This document shows positions 20,909-34,544 of a stretch of 64,000 nucleotides of DNA, one piece after another (within the stretch, counting starts at the first letter, position 1; every line of letters begins with the position of its first letter). Both the position numbers and the translations under genes were made by a program. This DNA is from Eretmocerus hayati (lineage: Eukaryota; Arthropoda; Insecta; Hymenoptera; Aphelinidae), in the NCBI GenBank assembly GCA_029851415.1, contig CM056742.1, positions 156,865,121-156,929,120 on the forward strand, written 5' to 3'. The notes below the pieces were generated by a model. It was not told the origin of the DNA and ran no database searches. It worked only from the letters and a program-made list of their open reading frames with translations.

Positions 20909-23900
20909 TGGCTGTGCGTAAAGGAAGTATGACTTACGTGCGGTACAAAAGGAGTAAGGCAAAAATTTTTGCGAATTGTTCTCCTATTGCTTTCTTTGCA
21001 TTTCTTGTCATCTAAGAAACATAATTTTTAAAAGGGGAAAACTTGATTTATCCTCAAAATTATAAAAAATTCATATTTTTGAAATCGCGTACATTGATGA
21101 GCGTTAACTTATGGTTTTGAGTCCTTTCGTCTCTCACTCAACACCATGATCGAGACATATTTCACGAGAACTCCAATACCCTGATCATTTTTTGGTCATG
21201 GTGGCCCACTATCCCGAGCGTGATGATCAAGACCCAACAGTAATTGATATCTAAAATTCAAAAAATCGTTAACTGGAGAGGGAATTTGACCAAGACATCG
21301 CTTTAGAGAGTCCGATTAATTGAAGCATGAAATTCAAAGGCTTGAAAAATTTTAGTATATAATATTCTCAAAGTATTTCCATAATCTCATTCCTACAATT
21401 GTTGCGTTATATTTCCAAATTGTCTGATCATTCATCTCTTCACTCATTGAAATTACATATTTACATATTAACCACTGCCAATTTTTACCAGGAGTAATAC
21501 TGATTGACCATGTATTTCCAAAAACCGGAAAAAATTACTTTAGATGTTTTAGGATCCGTCAGTGAAAAATTTGATTTTTCATCACGAGGTGTCGTCCTGC
21601 ATGTGGCAAAATTACTAGCGAGATCGTGTATTCTCAGCAGTAAGGTTTTATTGTAATCACCTCGTTTATACATAGAAAGATATCTATCAAATAATCTTCG
21701 CATTTTCTCCTGTAATCGCCATGAGAAAATGACGATTCGCAGTCGTACTGTGGGACGTTTCACGTCTGAGCCGTTACAATGATAATGTTTTCGTCATGAA
21801 CCAGACTTTTATGCGAATATGTGTTTTATACGGTATCTTGTTATCAAGCGGTAAGAATTTTTGTTGATGGTTTATGATGGTAATTATGAATTTTACACAT
21901 AACCACTTGTGGAAAATGACCAGTGACATCGAATGTAAAAAATACTTGAGTATTACGAGAATATTGTTGAGTTTGTTGGAGTGTGAGTGTCTCCATTTGT
22001 GTGATATCGAGAAATATATCAAATTATTTCATCTTCTGATTGTCCTAACATAGCGTATTCTAAGCTTTCCTTCTGAACTTCAAAAAGAATGGGGTTCCAT
22101 TTGGATAGAGGCTCATTTTGTCGCTGTTAATGGGCCTCAAATAGTATTTTGGAGTGTGAATCATAATACTCTAAATTTTGTAGTGAAAATTTCCTTCTTA
22201 TTCGGAATGATGATCATCGAGCCCTTCCCCTTGTCTATCATTGAGATTAAACATCTCTTCATCACACTATAATCAACTTTCGACCCTTGCACAATGAAAA
22301 TGTAACTTTTGGTCTTTCACCTCAATCGAAAGAACCGAAGACACGCATTGAATATGGTATGTGTCATCGATTGCAAGATTATTTAATGATCACCAGTGTA
22401 CTGAATTTGAGTGAAACGCAATATCATTTTGAGAATTATATTTCTATCCTCGTACAAGTCGATTGAAATTCTTCTCAACCTAGTAGGGTGCTGATGGTAA
22501 TTTCAGTTTCATGTCATGTGGTGAACACGGTGCTGGGAAAGTGACAGTAGGTTCGATAAAAATGTCTACAAGAACTGAACATGTGGCGGTGATTTAGTAC
22601 TATGTCCAAGGATTAACATCCTGTTGAGGATTGAATTTATGAGCAGTCTCCTTTAGGGAAATTGAGAGTACACCTGATTCCAGCAAACCAGAGCTGAGCA
22701 ATCTCATTTTTGAATCGATACCTCGAAATTCCTCTTTTAACGATTTGAGATTTTTCGAGCCTCTAGCTAACTCCCAAGGTTGCTTGGCTGAGGCCCAGAC
22801 GTATCTAAGTTCCTTTTGAAGATCTTGGCATAAGGTTCAACATGAGTTGGAATATACTGGATAGTATTGAGATGCGTTTGAGTTGTAAACGTTGAGAACC
22901 GTTATCGTCTTATCACGTAAAAGTGCTTCAAAGTGCTTCATTTGATTAAGACGTAAAAACACTGATCAAGATCACGTTTTAAAGAGGGGATTGCTCCAAT
23001 CTAATGGAAACGGGACGTGGATCCTTGGGCATAGTGTTAAATCACTTCGTGCTCAGTTTTTCTTGATCTTTTTGTCGAACTTATCGTTCTTTCCCGAACG
23101 ACGCGTGGAGAGCCAAATATTGATCAATTTTCTGCAATCTATGCTGTTTCAAAAACATCTATATTCTCTATAAATTGCATCTGATTCCAAATTATGATGA
23201 AGCAGATGTTTTTACTTAGCAATACAGAGATACTCTATTTTTTCGTCGTTCGGTCTTGTTACTACTTATTCCCATCAAGATTTAGTGTTTCCTTATATGA
23301 TCAAAATTTGTCAAAAATTATTGAAATACCTTGTTTCATTTAATTATGAAAATTCGTATGAAAGATGAGATGATTGATGGAGGTTTCGATGCAGTTCGAA
23401 ATACTAATTATTCACAGCAAATATCATGCATTTGTAATTAACGTGCCGTATCATAGATCTTTTAATCTTCCATTTTAGCAGAAAGATTGTCAGGAAAATT
23501 TGATCACAGTTTCCATTTGATGGCTGTCACTTATAGAGCACTCATTTTTTTGTCTTTAAAAAAAATCTTCTTTGACTTGGACGCGCAAGGAAAAATTCTG
23601 AACGATCCGAGAGATGTATCAAATATGTGATTTGTAGAGGGTTCTTTACGTCACCAAGTCGGTCGATTCATTTGAAATTTTTTATTATAACCCAATCAAC
23701 TATTCTCGTATCTTCTATTGAATCACACGACCTTTCTAGAAGTCATATTTTAATAAAGTTCGATGTTCTTCGTCGGCGATACAATACATACCATACTAAT
23801 TCTTCTATTCTAGTACAGACTGAATTCTCGGTCGAATCGACATAAAACAACTGACACGTTCAGAGTTTGATATTTGCATTCTCAAAAAATGGATAGAAAT

Positions 23901-26312
23901 ATTCCATTCATTTCTCATTTCGATGTCTGCATTAGTTTTTTCTTACAATATTATTATAATATTACTCACCTCTTCATCCTCAAATTTTCGAAATGATTTA
24001 TAATTCAATACCAATAGTTCTGACATGTGTATTTCATTGTATTTACTTTACATTTTTCGATTCCGAAAATAATGCATGCCCCGATCTACGAAGCAAGAAT
24101 AAAAAAAGCTACCCGGAGACAGTTTGAAAAGAACTAGTCCCCCGTATAACCCTCAGCATTTGAGTAGTTTCGACAACATTTGAAAATGGTTCAATCTGTT
24201 TTCACTCTCAATTTATGAAACTCCTTCCATCATTCAATTTTTGCAGTGGTATGCCCGAAAATCTGTCAATTGAAATGGAATGTGACCCATCGCTTGCATA
24301 AAGAATTGTGTCGAGAAAGTATAGTTTTCGTACGGGAGTCTTGAATTGTGATTTGGACTAAACTTTATTCCTGGTTGAGTTCTTTCTATAAATGGGGAGA
24401 TAAGTTGAAAGGTCTCCATGCTCAGCTCAATGAAATTCTTTGAAATGAGAACACGCAGCATGCTTAAATTCGATACTCCAGTTTGACGTTGTAACAAAAG
24501 CAAATCTTCCACCATGGGCAAGATGGTCGATTCTGCCCTGGTTAACGGTACTATTCCCGTGTGTACGTAATTTTTCTGTGTTTTCTCAAAAATTTGGTCG
24601 CATACGATCAATCTTATGACAAAATGAGTAACTAATCATGACTCGCATGCCCTAATAATCATATCATATCTTGCATGAGGAACATTTCATCCATCACTCT
24701 AATTGTTGAAATATCACTGCCTATGAACTTGAATGAGATACGAGTATAAATAATCATAATGACGATTATTACAATGTTGATAATCTTGTGAATAGCTGCA
24801 TTCCCATAATAATCCATCTAAAATTATTGACGGATAGACAGATATTATCATGTGACTTCTATAAATTATTGGCGAGGAATTGAACTGATATTAAATTGAT
24901 TGGAGAATTTAATGTTTTTCAGAAATTCACTGTACAGAAATACGTCATAGATGTAAATTCAGTTGAGAATGCGTATACGTAATATTTATTGTCTTTTTTT
25001 TTTTTTTTTTTTTTGAGAAAATCTTTGAAGAACAGCTTAAAAATCAAACCTGTCTTTTCATAATACATGAAATCTATAGTTAGTTTTGCAAGTTACGTAC
25101 TTTTGTTTGAAAAATATTAGTCATAACGTACGCTACCTATCGTTTCTTGGTTTATATCAAATTCCCATTGTCTTTTTAACTTCACTCACAGAAGTTCATT
25201 TCTTCTTGCATGAAAAATATATTAACCCACAATATCAGCGATATAGTCTATCAGAGCCATGTCTACAAGTACTCCATTTGATATTTATCCACGTAATGTG
25301 AATATAATGCCTTGAATGTATGGAATTTTCTTCAAGATAATCCATGCTCATTGCCCGATGATACGAACCTATTGATATTGTACTATTATTGTATAAGCCA
25401 CAAAAGAAATGGACGTCTTTAGATATAAGATTTACATGTACGTGTATGTATTCTTGATTCATTCGAAAATGAATTGTACCCAGAGTGTAGAGGTGAAAGT
25501 GGTGTCGATCATCACCGCAAATTTTGCGGTGCTATCCAATATTTTCCTTGTGCAGCTTTCAGCAAGTTATTAATTATATACGTGAAATGATCTTGGATGT
25601 AGTTTGTGAAATTGTACAAATAAATCAAATGCTTGCCGTATACCTAAAGCTTTAATATAACTTCCAGAGAATGCAATGCAAAGCACAGAATAACCTCATA
25701 TTTTTGCATTAGAAAAGTTGGATGAATAACCGCGTTTCTACAGTTACAAAATTTCGTATGTTGGGTGAATTGGTCTAAAAATTGCTGTTTAGAAGAGATT
25801 TAAACTGTAAAATGCTTATGGTGTGCCAACGCTGGTCCTAACTCCTATCGGAGGCATTTTAACTTTTTTCACGCGTCGACCTGATGAATTTAGGTATAAT
25901 TATTTTATCTATTTGTTTTGCTCATAATTTTAACATATCAATTGATAGATCCTACCTCAATCAGTGGTTGAACGAGAGCTTACAGTTCCAGATTTCGATT
26001 CGCGGCAATCAAAATTCAATTCGATATTTCTAGCCAGAGTCAATTGCAGTTTTAGAAGTGTACCAAAGTTAGACTTCTACAGTGTAATTTTGGTGTACAT
26101 ACATAGTCAAATATATTGGCTGAAGAGGACTTATTTTAGTGTTTATTAGTCCTTAAAATTCAAAAAGTTGAAAATATTTCAGTCTCGCGATAGTTTCTTC
26201 AAGGTTAGAATATCTGTGTGTAAAATGTAGCTTCGTTACCTCCTAGCTCTTCCTGGAATAGTCCTTGACAAGTCAACACTAAACCAACCGGGCTGCTAAA
26301 TTATGTCTCTCT
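20909..26312. other. Gene-poor AT-rich intergenic DNA
   Basis: No exon with a recognisable domain was found. It contains a pure T run at 24993-25014 and small ORFs without family resemblance, the longest at 24234-24611 (listed separately). Two adjacent minus ORFs at 21485-22022 have no recognisable content. Confidence 0.4.
24234..24611 (-). CDS. Unassigned 125-residue ORF
   Basis: Longest open frame in the first part of the gene desert. The predicted peptide has a mixed hydrophobic/polar composition (VEDLLLLQRQTGVSNLSM; METFQLISPF) without low-complexity bias, and no domain, signal peptide or membrane segment was recognised. It could be a chance ORF, an exon of a rapidly evolving gene, or decayed transposon sequence. 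No neighbouring exons with matching splice phases were identified. Confidence 0.15.
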   Translation of the reverse strand: MIVCDQIFEKTQKNYVHTGIVPLTRAESTILPMVEDLLLLQRQTGVSNLSMLRVLISKNFIELSMETFQLISPFIERTQPGIKFSPNHNSRLPYENYTFSTQFFMQAMGHIPFQLTDFRAYHCKN

Positions 26313-28066
26313 CGGTGCCCCTGATCGATTTTTTTTTAATCAGAGAACCCCTCTGAGACTATTGTGGAACATGTTTCTACATCGTTTGGGCATCATTTTC
26401 CCACAAGAATAAAAGTCGCCGTCTGAGCTCTGTTTGAAGAATGTCGTATGGAACATTTTTTGTCAAGAGCATTTTTTTCTTCCTTAGCCTAGTTTTCAGT
26501 AATATTTGACTATTTTTTAAGGACTTCAATTGCGTATGGTACCTTAAAAGTCCTCAAGAAACCTACAAACTCCTTGAATGAGAGGTATGTGGATGAACTT
26601 CTGCGAGTTGGATGTTGGTTTATAAACTCTCACATTTGACGACGGACAGATTGAGTTGGAGAAACTCCTGAACTGGAAAATGAATTTTTTGTGGAGAGAT
26701 GATAAACAGTCGTTCATTGCACATTTCGAATAATCATTTATTCTCCAGTTGATTTGGAAATCTTCATAACTATCGTGAGCATTTACACAAGGGATTGTTC
26801 GAGGGATTGTTCAACGTGAGCAACTCATATTTTTTCTGGTTTCTGCTGGCGCCAGATGTACCATATAGTTCATATTTCGTTGACAATTGCACAATTGGAA
26901 ATCGAAATTCTCGTGACTAATCTAGAATCTTTGATGTGAGCATTTTGTTAAGCGTTCTTGTATGTACATTAATTGTTCAACAAGTTGTTGAAAGCTTTTG
27001 AGTTGAATAATTTCTACGAAATAATTTAGATGTCACTGTGTTGTGGTCATCATTATATTTTCTGGGATCTAAATAGTCCTTTGTCGGTAGCAATACAGAA
27101 TGGAGATTTGGAAATGAGTAACATGTCAATAAAGACTACTGTACACATTTTTCATGGAGATCAACCAAAGTTTCTTTCATCGTGACTTTACAGATGATTT
27201 GAGGGGATAGTATTTCCACGAAAGACCTGAGTAGAAGTACATGGGAAAATGATGCCTGAGATTTTCCTATTGTTCCAATCATCTATAGCTCTTTTTTCTT
27301 CTCTGTCGAATTGAACTCAATATGTGGTCATTATATATAATGCAGACTGCAACTGGGATTGTTGACTGGAGATATAAGAAAATATGAAAATGGAATAGCG
27401 TAGAAAAGCTATCGAATAATCCGAAAAGTGGTCTCCAAGGCACTTTTTCCTAGTCATTTGAATTTCGAAATGGTCAATCCTCGTGTGAACTACTCAGAAG
27501 ACGAGTCGTGTCGTGTGTGCAACACATTCTTGCCCGATTTTCACAAGAGAAACCTGTTTCAAAATTTTTCCAATCACTGGGAGACCCGAATGGAAGTATT
27601 TTGACATGGGAGTGGTTCTTTTTAAAACCAATCTCATGTAAAGATACTATGTCACACTGCAGGATGACGTGTGCAAACTTTCTGGCGTAATTCATTCAGA
27701 TGCCTCCAGAAGAGAGCTCAAATCATGGAGTTTTCAGGTTTTTGGAGAACCTTCGGGGTACCATGCCCGATTAAAGCCTAACAAAGACCCAAAAAGAGTC
27801 AAATATCATTGAAAACTAGGCTGAGGAAGTGAAGAATCTTGGTTTCGAGGTCATATTCAACAAAGGCTGATTCATATCACTTGAGCGTTCCCAATCTCTT
27901 ACCGAAAAATGTTTCAAAAGATATTCCTCAAAAAGGGCTCAGCCGGCGATTTTAATTCTTGTGGGAAAATGATGCCCAAATGATGTAGAAAGAGGTTTCA
28001 AAATAATCTCCAAAGGGGTCCTTCACTTCGAAAAAAAAAAAAAAAAAAATTCGTCCAGGCTCACCG
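26313..28066. mobile_element. ~1.75-kb element with ~300-bp imperfect inverted repeats
   Basis: The left arm from CGGTGCCCCTGATCGA carries TTGGGCATCATTTTCCCACA, AGTCGCCGTCTGAGCTC and CTTAGCCTAGTTTTCA. The right arm, 27720-28066, carries the inverse: TGAAAACTAGGCTGAGG, GGCTCAGCCGGCGATTTT, TGTGGGAAAATGATGCCCAA, ending at CAGGCTCACCG. The right arm is interrupted by a 19-bp A run (28031-28049). The ~1.1-kb centre has no transposase-like ORF, so it is non-autonomous or decayed. Superfamily unknown. Confidence 0.6.
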
Positions 28067-29624
28067 TGCTCTTTTGAAAAAGGATGTAATAATAAACGAC
28101 AATCATTCATGTGGGATGTATTATGTATGGTGGCTCAAATTATTGCTCTCCCGTATACCTCATAGAGGAAACCGGTTTCAAAGATATATAGGATTTTTTT
28201 TCCTTGCCATTGCAGCTTTAGGAGTCATTTTGAAGGGGGTAGTACTTACCAGAGTTGCTTCTACTGGGTTTCAACATTTCGAGGGGCAGCTGCAATTTTC
28301 GGCTCCTCAGAAAACCTTAAGGGTGTTGAAGGAGGTTGGAGCCATCTGGATAGAGATACGTTTTTTCAGTTAGAGTAATTAAAAATGTACCAGCTCTGAC
28401 AATCTGTATTATCAGACCAATCTCGCTAAAATAACTCTTCTTCTTCTTCTCCTTCTTTGATCGGCTATATCCGCCTGCCTTCATGCAGGTATGAATTTAT
28501 AAACAAACATATAATGACTATAGCAATTATGCAAGTGTGATCAATTATGTCTGACTAGTCCCCGACCTTTTCTACTGACACAGTTATAAGATCCATCCGA
28601 CCCATTTCCCCTTATTTTTACTGTCACATTTTTCAAAGTTCTCATATCCATGCCTCGAAAGTTCCATTAAATATACTTACCAGTCTCCTAAAACAATGAA
28701 TGAACCTACGACTTTCACTATTATCTCGCAACCGCAATCTCTCTCTTTCTCCTCAAATATGAAACTATTTATACGCTCAGAACCTATACCAAACCAGGAC
28801 GTAACTTACATAATAAAAACCTCATGTATAAAATATTGGATCGTGCGTGTCGGCAGTTCAGAGCGATGTGGTATAACTGTCTCTTGGTTCTGGCCAATTT
28901 TTCAGGTGATGAAAAAGTGCAGAGTTCCGGAATACGCGTATATGGTGCTCAATATGTGTGTAATACGTTGTATATGTCCAGCGAGTAGTACGTCTTCTTT
29001 TCATCGCAAGCTTTAAGAATCGCTACCGCGCAACGATCGAGTGTGTATAATATTATTGCACGCGCGAGCAACTATTACTTTATATATTATTTGCTCTGTT
29101 TACGAGGAGCAGCGGAGCGTACGCCGAGCCAGAACAGAACAGAATACAAGAATAGTCGAGTAGCTTACATAGCAATTGCAAAAATATATTATGACCGAAC
29201 TGAGGAAACGGTAGACTACATATGAGAGTAGGTAGATTCTGTATTTTTGTATATATAGTTCGTCCTACGCTTTTTGGCCATTGTAAACTTTCACGGTGCG
29301 ATGATATCGTCCTGAAGTATTATATTCGTGTACAGGAAAATAATATGCTGAGAGTTCGGATATGATTCGCCGCATCGTTGAGTTTGCTTTATATGTGGGC
29401 TACTAGCGAGCCGGCAGTATTATTTTATGCTTATGCTTGAATTTTCCATTGCCGGTTGTTGTTTGCGTCATATGGAAAATTTGTGAAAACTTTTTCAATT
29501 TTTGGTTTGGTCTGAACGTGATTTTTGATAAGTCGCCAACGTGTTATACCTCAACATATAATTTCACCTCAAAACGTATATTAAAAAGAAATTGAATTCT
29601 ACAGAATCGAAATATGCGTCATTT
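28067..29624. other. Intergenic, no recognised gene
   Basis: Contains a short CTT tract near 28440 and a CG-containing patch at 29030-29120 (CACGCGCGAGCAA). ORFs of 60-106 residues lack recognisable domains. Nothing further supported. Confidence 0.35.
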
Positions 29625-30026
29625 TTAAGGTGAGGCCGTAGTCCGCTGAATAGACGTAAATCCGTTCGGAGGATAAGTCGAATTTTACTTGACCAAATGA
29701 CTTGGGATTTTACATGCATGTATAGAATGCATGTCTAAATTGCGCTACGAAGCCAAATATGTCAATCTCACTGAAAAAAAGTGTCCAGATGAGGTTTACT
29801 CGAGATGTCGTAGCTTGCCGCTCTCTAGCAGACGACGTTTGTGTACATCTCGTTTGGATACTTTTTTGAGTGAAATTGACATATTTGGCTTCGTAGCGCG
29901 ATTGAGACATGCATTCTATAGATGTATGTAAAATTTCAAGTCATTTGGTTGAGTAAAATTTGACTTATCCTCCGAACGGATTCAGGGCTACATTCAATAT
30001 GGCGGCGGACTACGGCCTGGCCTTAA
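29625..30026. mobile_element. TTAA-bounded 394-bp palindromic MITE (piggyBac-like)
   Basis: TTAA at 29625-29628 and 30023-30026 enclose a near-complete palindrome. The left end is GGTGAGGCCGTAGTCCGC; the right end read inward is GGCCAGGCCGTAGTCCGC. Further matched blocks are TCCGTTCGGAGGATAAGTC, TGCATGTCTAAATTGCG/CGCGATTGAGACATGCA and GCTACGAAGCCAAATATGTC. The two overlapping opposite-strand ORFs (29710-29910 and 29731-29931) are the same palindrome read both ways, not genes. A TTAA target is the hallmark of the piggyBac superfamily; no transposase is present. Confidence 0.8.
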
Positions 30027-33000
30027 TACCTTGGGTTATAGAAATCAAAATTTTTTGATGAGGTAGGCATTTCTTTTTCAATTCCTGTCACTCTCTGAGT
30101 AATCGAGTGATTTTTTTCACATGGATTACAGGTATGTGGTGGATTTGGTATTCTCACAATATTTCACCAAAGTGGGTGCACGTATTGCAACTTCTATATT
30201 TGAATAATTTTTGCTGGATGATTCTTCAAAATCTTAAAATTAGTGGATTTATTGAGCATTCTGATATGTACATGAAATATAGAAACTGACTTGACTCATT
30301 CGTATGCCGATCGAAGATGAAATTAACAATTATAAATTGCCCGGTTGCGAGACATGGTATATTGATAGATCAACAAGAGTTTCGATTTTCATGATTGAGG
30401 AATAATACAATAAACAACCAAAAATTGAGACTGATTATGAAATAGTTTAATATAGCATATGGCTTATGCATTGAGAAGTGTTTTTCTCCATAGGAGGTAT
30501 CGATAGTAATCCTTGAATATTTCAAAAACCTTTATACATTTTTGAAGCGAGCAATGTGACACCTGTTGCCACTCAAGCGAAAAAAAAACTGAATACGCAA
30601 CTGTCCTCGTAAAATATTTGCAAGGGATATCGAGAAGCTTATCCCTGAATTTTTTATGGAATATGGAATTGCTACTGGTTCAACGAGATTGCCAGAATCA
30701 GAGCGCACATCCGGAAGATGAATGTTTTTCCGATTGTCCTCTAACTGGAATGCTATATCGAGCTATGAATCCAATCAGGCTTAGAGTGCGTGACTGTTCT
30801 CTTTTATTCAGTAATAGATCCAATTCTGGTTCAATCTTCCGCCGGTCTAACAGCAACATTGCACACAGTAAAATAGATTGTGCCGATTTTCCATACTCCC
30901 AGAAGTGAACTTCGACGTGAATTTCAAAGATCGATGCAATTTTCACCCACGCTATAATAGCGGCACGTTTTTTGCCATTCAATCGAATATTCGATTCTAT
31001 TTGAAGAATTTTTCGATTTAGACGGTAGACGGTACATCGGTCCGTTTTATTAGTTTCAATAATTGAAAAGCTTTCATTTCTACTCAAGCTGACTCAATAG
31101 CAGATCTTTCGAAATATTGATGAATTAATCGGTCCCTTGTCTATCACAAACTTGATAATCTCATGTTCTTCCCCGATTTATAAATGATTTGATTGGGCTT
31201 GTGATAACATTTATTCTAGAAATTATACCTGACTATCGAGATGATGACTTAACACAAAAACATGAACGAGCTCTCCTCTGAGTCTTCCACAGAGTCCTCA
31301 ACGATCGAGTATCAACAAATCAGTCAGATTTTATATAGCGAGTCGAGTGATTGATTAGATAGCTCGTATTCTTAGGTCCTGGGGTATCAAATATAGCAAT
31401 ATTTTACTCAGATTGGAGAAATATTTTCATTTTCCTCTCAATTCTGCATTCGAAGCAAAGTTTGAGAGAAAAAATTAACCCGATTGATACATTTTTAATG
31501 ATTGCAGTAACGAGTTCTCAGAGTGGGAGCTCATTATTTTTCCCGAGAAGAAATACATTGGCTGCCTTTACCTCAAATTTTACATCAAAGTATTGCCTTC
31601 TCTTGCGGTATTAATAAGTTTTTATCTGATCGATAAATTACTTATATAAATGAGAAGTTGAGAGGTACGAGATATCAGTCAATGACCGCTTACAATTTAC
31701 TGTAATCGATTGACATATACGGGATTTATAATCATGAGTTTCTTTTCAATTGCTAATAAATCAATTATAAAGTGCGTTAACTGATTTAGAAATGAGTCAT
31801 ATTTAGTAGTTATTAAACGCAAGAATTACGGTATAAAAATTGTCATTATGAATCATCAAAGAAAAATTTCCTTTTCTGAGTGATGTTTTATTTTGAAGCC
31901 GGGAGATAAGTTTTACCAGGTGGAGAGGATTACAATTAAGGGCCTATTTTTGTACGCTCAGAAGATGTAATTCCACCATTGTAAAATTTCTTGAATAATC
32001 AAAAACAAAATTTGTAAAACAGAATCTCTGTAACCAGTAGAATCAGTGTAACGAATACACTAACTTAGGACTACGGAACCTGTTGGTCGGTTGGTGCCAC
32101 TACATATCAGCAAAAACCACCAATGTTTACTGCTGCACAGTGCCTCACTGAATTTTGAATGATTGTTATGAGACAGTGAGATACTTGATTCACGATTATT
32201 ATCACGGACCAATAAGTTTCCAGCAGATATTTGGATGATCTTCTTTATCCACGTGCCGTTATATATTTTTCGATTTTGTCTTACATGTAACGTCTATTCT
32301 CGTCCCATATAGCAGTGATTGGCTATGAGAGGGCGTCCGACCAGTTTTGTCTGTTACTACTGGCGTATATACATTTAGATCCTGATATACCATCCACAAC
32401 CGACTTTTCGAATGGACCTCTCCGTTCCTCAAGAATACAAAATTTCCCTTACTCATCGATATAATTTTGAACCATCCAACTCTAATTAGTCGCATATTTT
32501 TCCCATCAAGCCGTATTTTATATAACTATTAATATCTGACGTTGCAAATTTTTTACGCCAAAGCAAATTTCCTATAGATTACCGATGACGACTACCCACA
32601 AGTATTTTTCAATTTTCCATCATATATAATCGCCCCATTGGCTCAAAGCGGAGACCAGTCGGATGTAATAAGCCCGCTTTGGGTTTATAAATAGCTTCCC
32701 TTGAATCGTCCGGTTTATTTATTTTTCATCGATTTGCATTTGCACGTGCATCAGTTGGAAGCGCGTGCGTGCATGTGTGCAGGCTATGACACGAGAATTT
32801 TTTTTTGCGCGCAATAATCTTTTATACCAATGCTGTTGCCGTGAGAGACGGAGATACGGTTGTCTCCACGCCTTTTGCAGGATACGAGAGACGAAGACTG
32901 ATGAGGATGAGAGTATTTCATCGTCGTCGTCGTTGTCGTCGTCGTGTGATTTGCTTGAGACGTGAGGAGGAAATAAGACGAGATTGTGGAGACGCTTACC

Positions 33001-33082
33001 GTATCAAAATCCTTTTGCGGTTCTTGTGTTCTTGCTAACTTGGATCAACGTCTGGCAGGATGGACGGGTTAAGACGTTTTTA
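30027..33082. other. Intergenic, possible promoter-like patch
   Basis: Mostly featureless AT-rich DNA. A TATA-like TTATAAATAG at ~32685 is followed by a CG-rich stretch and CGT triplets (32920-32945), but no coding exon is recognisable downstream. The overlapping ORFs at 30618-31087 have no recognised domain. Confidence 0.3.
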
Positions 33083-34016
33083 TATATGAGTAGTTCCGTG
33101 GAAACTCTGGAATAATGTGTGCCTGGTTGTACGAGCTCTAAAAATGCTTGACAAAAAAACCCCAAAGGTCATTTTCGATGTATATTTTGGTGTTCTTTTT
33201 GGCACAATCGTTAGTTTTTCGATCCAGGGCTACCCAAAAAAATTATTATCATAAAAGAGGTCAAAATGTCAGTTCTGTGCCCTGTGGTTTTCCATTATTT
33301 CGACCTTTGTGAGTGTGAAGCGTCGCGGTGAGGCTCGTTTGAGATTCGGGCGGGCAGATACATCAAATATAATGCTATCAAGCACCAAATGCCACTGCTA
33401 TAAGAACCCAAGACTACTTTTTGTGTGTTTGATGAGCACATACATTTTATGGTGCAGTTTTACTTGAAATTTTACTCGCTCAGTTTTCCTCGATAAAAGT
33501 GAATTCGTCTCATTCTACACTTTTTCGCACCAACTTATTCTTAAAGTAAATCGTCAGGCGCGAATTCTCTATGCCTCAGAATTTCGAAATCAAATTGATT
33601 TTTATACTTTGCGGAGCTCTTTCCCGCAAAAATCAGGTTTTGCTAAATTTTTTGGTCAGTTCCGTGCCCTACTAGTGCGACCCTTAAACGCGAGATTACG
33701 GAGATTCTAGTCAGCTTTTTTCAAAGTATCTGATGGCCAAATGAAAACCCCAAAATCTCAAGACCGTAGCTCAAACCGTTTGGCTCTGAGATCAATTTGA
33801 GGGCCAAATGTCAGGTTCCGTGCCCGCTACCGCGTTATCCTTGTTACACTTATAGTAACCATGAGTGAAAATTTTTTCATTCGTGCGCGAGTTAATTTAT
33901 GCTTTATATGCTTCAAAAAGTCGAAAAATCCATCTCAGAACCCTCGGAAGTGAGATTTGGGGCTGGCACATTTTCGATCCTTAAATATCAAAGTTTCCAC
34001 GGAACGTACTCATATA
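33083..34016. mobile_element. ~930-bp TIR element (GTTCCGTGGAAACT ends)
   Basis: ATATGAGTAGTTCCGTGGAA at the left end is mirrored at the right by TTCCACGGAACGTACTCATA. Inside, GTTCCGTGCCC-type motifs recur (33272, 33659, 33813), suggesting repeated subterminal binding motifs. No ORF of transposase size. Target duplication not resolved. Confidence 0.55.
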
Positions 34017-34544
34017 CGCTTATAAATTTTGTAACGATTATTGCCTGTATAGACTTCTGTTGGTAATAAATGGTATCCAGTTGGTAATTTTGAAAGGCCC
34101 ACGGGTTCGATTAAGATGGTTGATTCCTTATGAGTAGACATTTCTGTTGCAAAATTGTCGTAATCGGCATTTTGAAAATTGTTAATGCACTCGATGAAAA
34201 TTTGATCATTTTTCACTTTGTTTGAGTCAACTCTTATTCTCATTAATTAAAACAGGGAGTCGTGACTAAATTGATTTGGTTAATGCAATGGAACGGTTTC
34301 TTTAAAACGTCAACCTGACGGTTCAACAAAAAATTGACTTATTCAGGATTGATTGGAAACTACTTGTGATGTACCTACATTCATCGGACATAAATTCTGG
34401 ACAAATCTTGTAGAATCGTTTGTCCAATTTTGTCTCCGAAATCAATGTAGACCATATTGAAGTGCCTTTGTAGTCCGGAATCTCGTCACTGCGTCCCTTT
34501 TAGAATCGAGTTCCCACTCCAGACTTTTAACAGCACTTCAAGGG

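Noticed and set aside
29710..29931. Two similar ORFs on opposite strands
   Set aside because: They are one palindromic MITE read from both ends.
30618..31087. 96- and 129-residue overlapping ORFs
   Set aside because: No domain, no splice context, and antisense to each other.
32680..33050. TATA-containing promoter followed by an ORF of 77 residues
   Set aside because: The ORF is Arg-rich from CGT-triplet expansion and has no homology that I recognise; the TATA motif alone is weak evidence.
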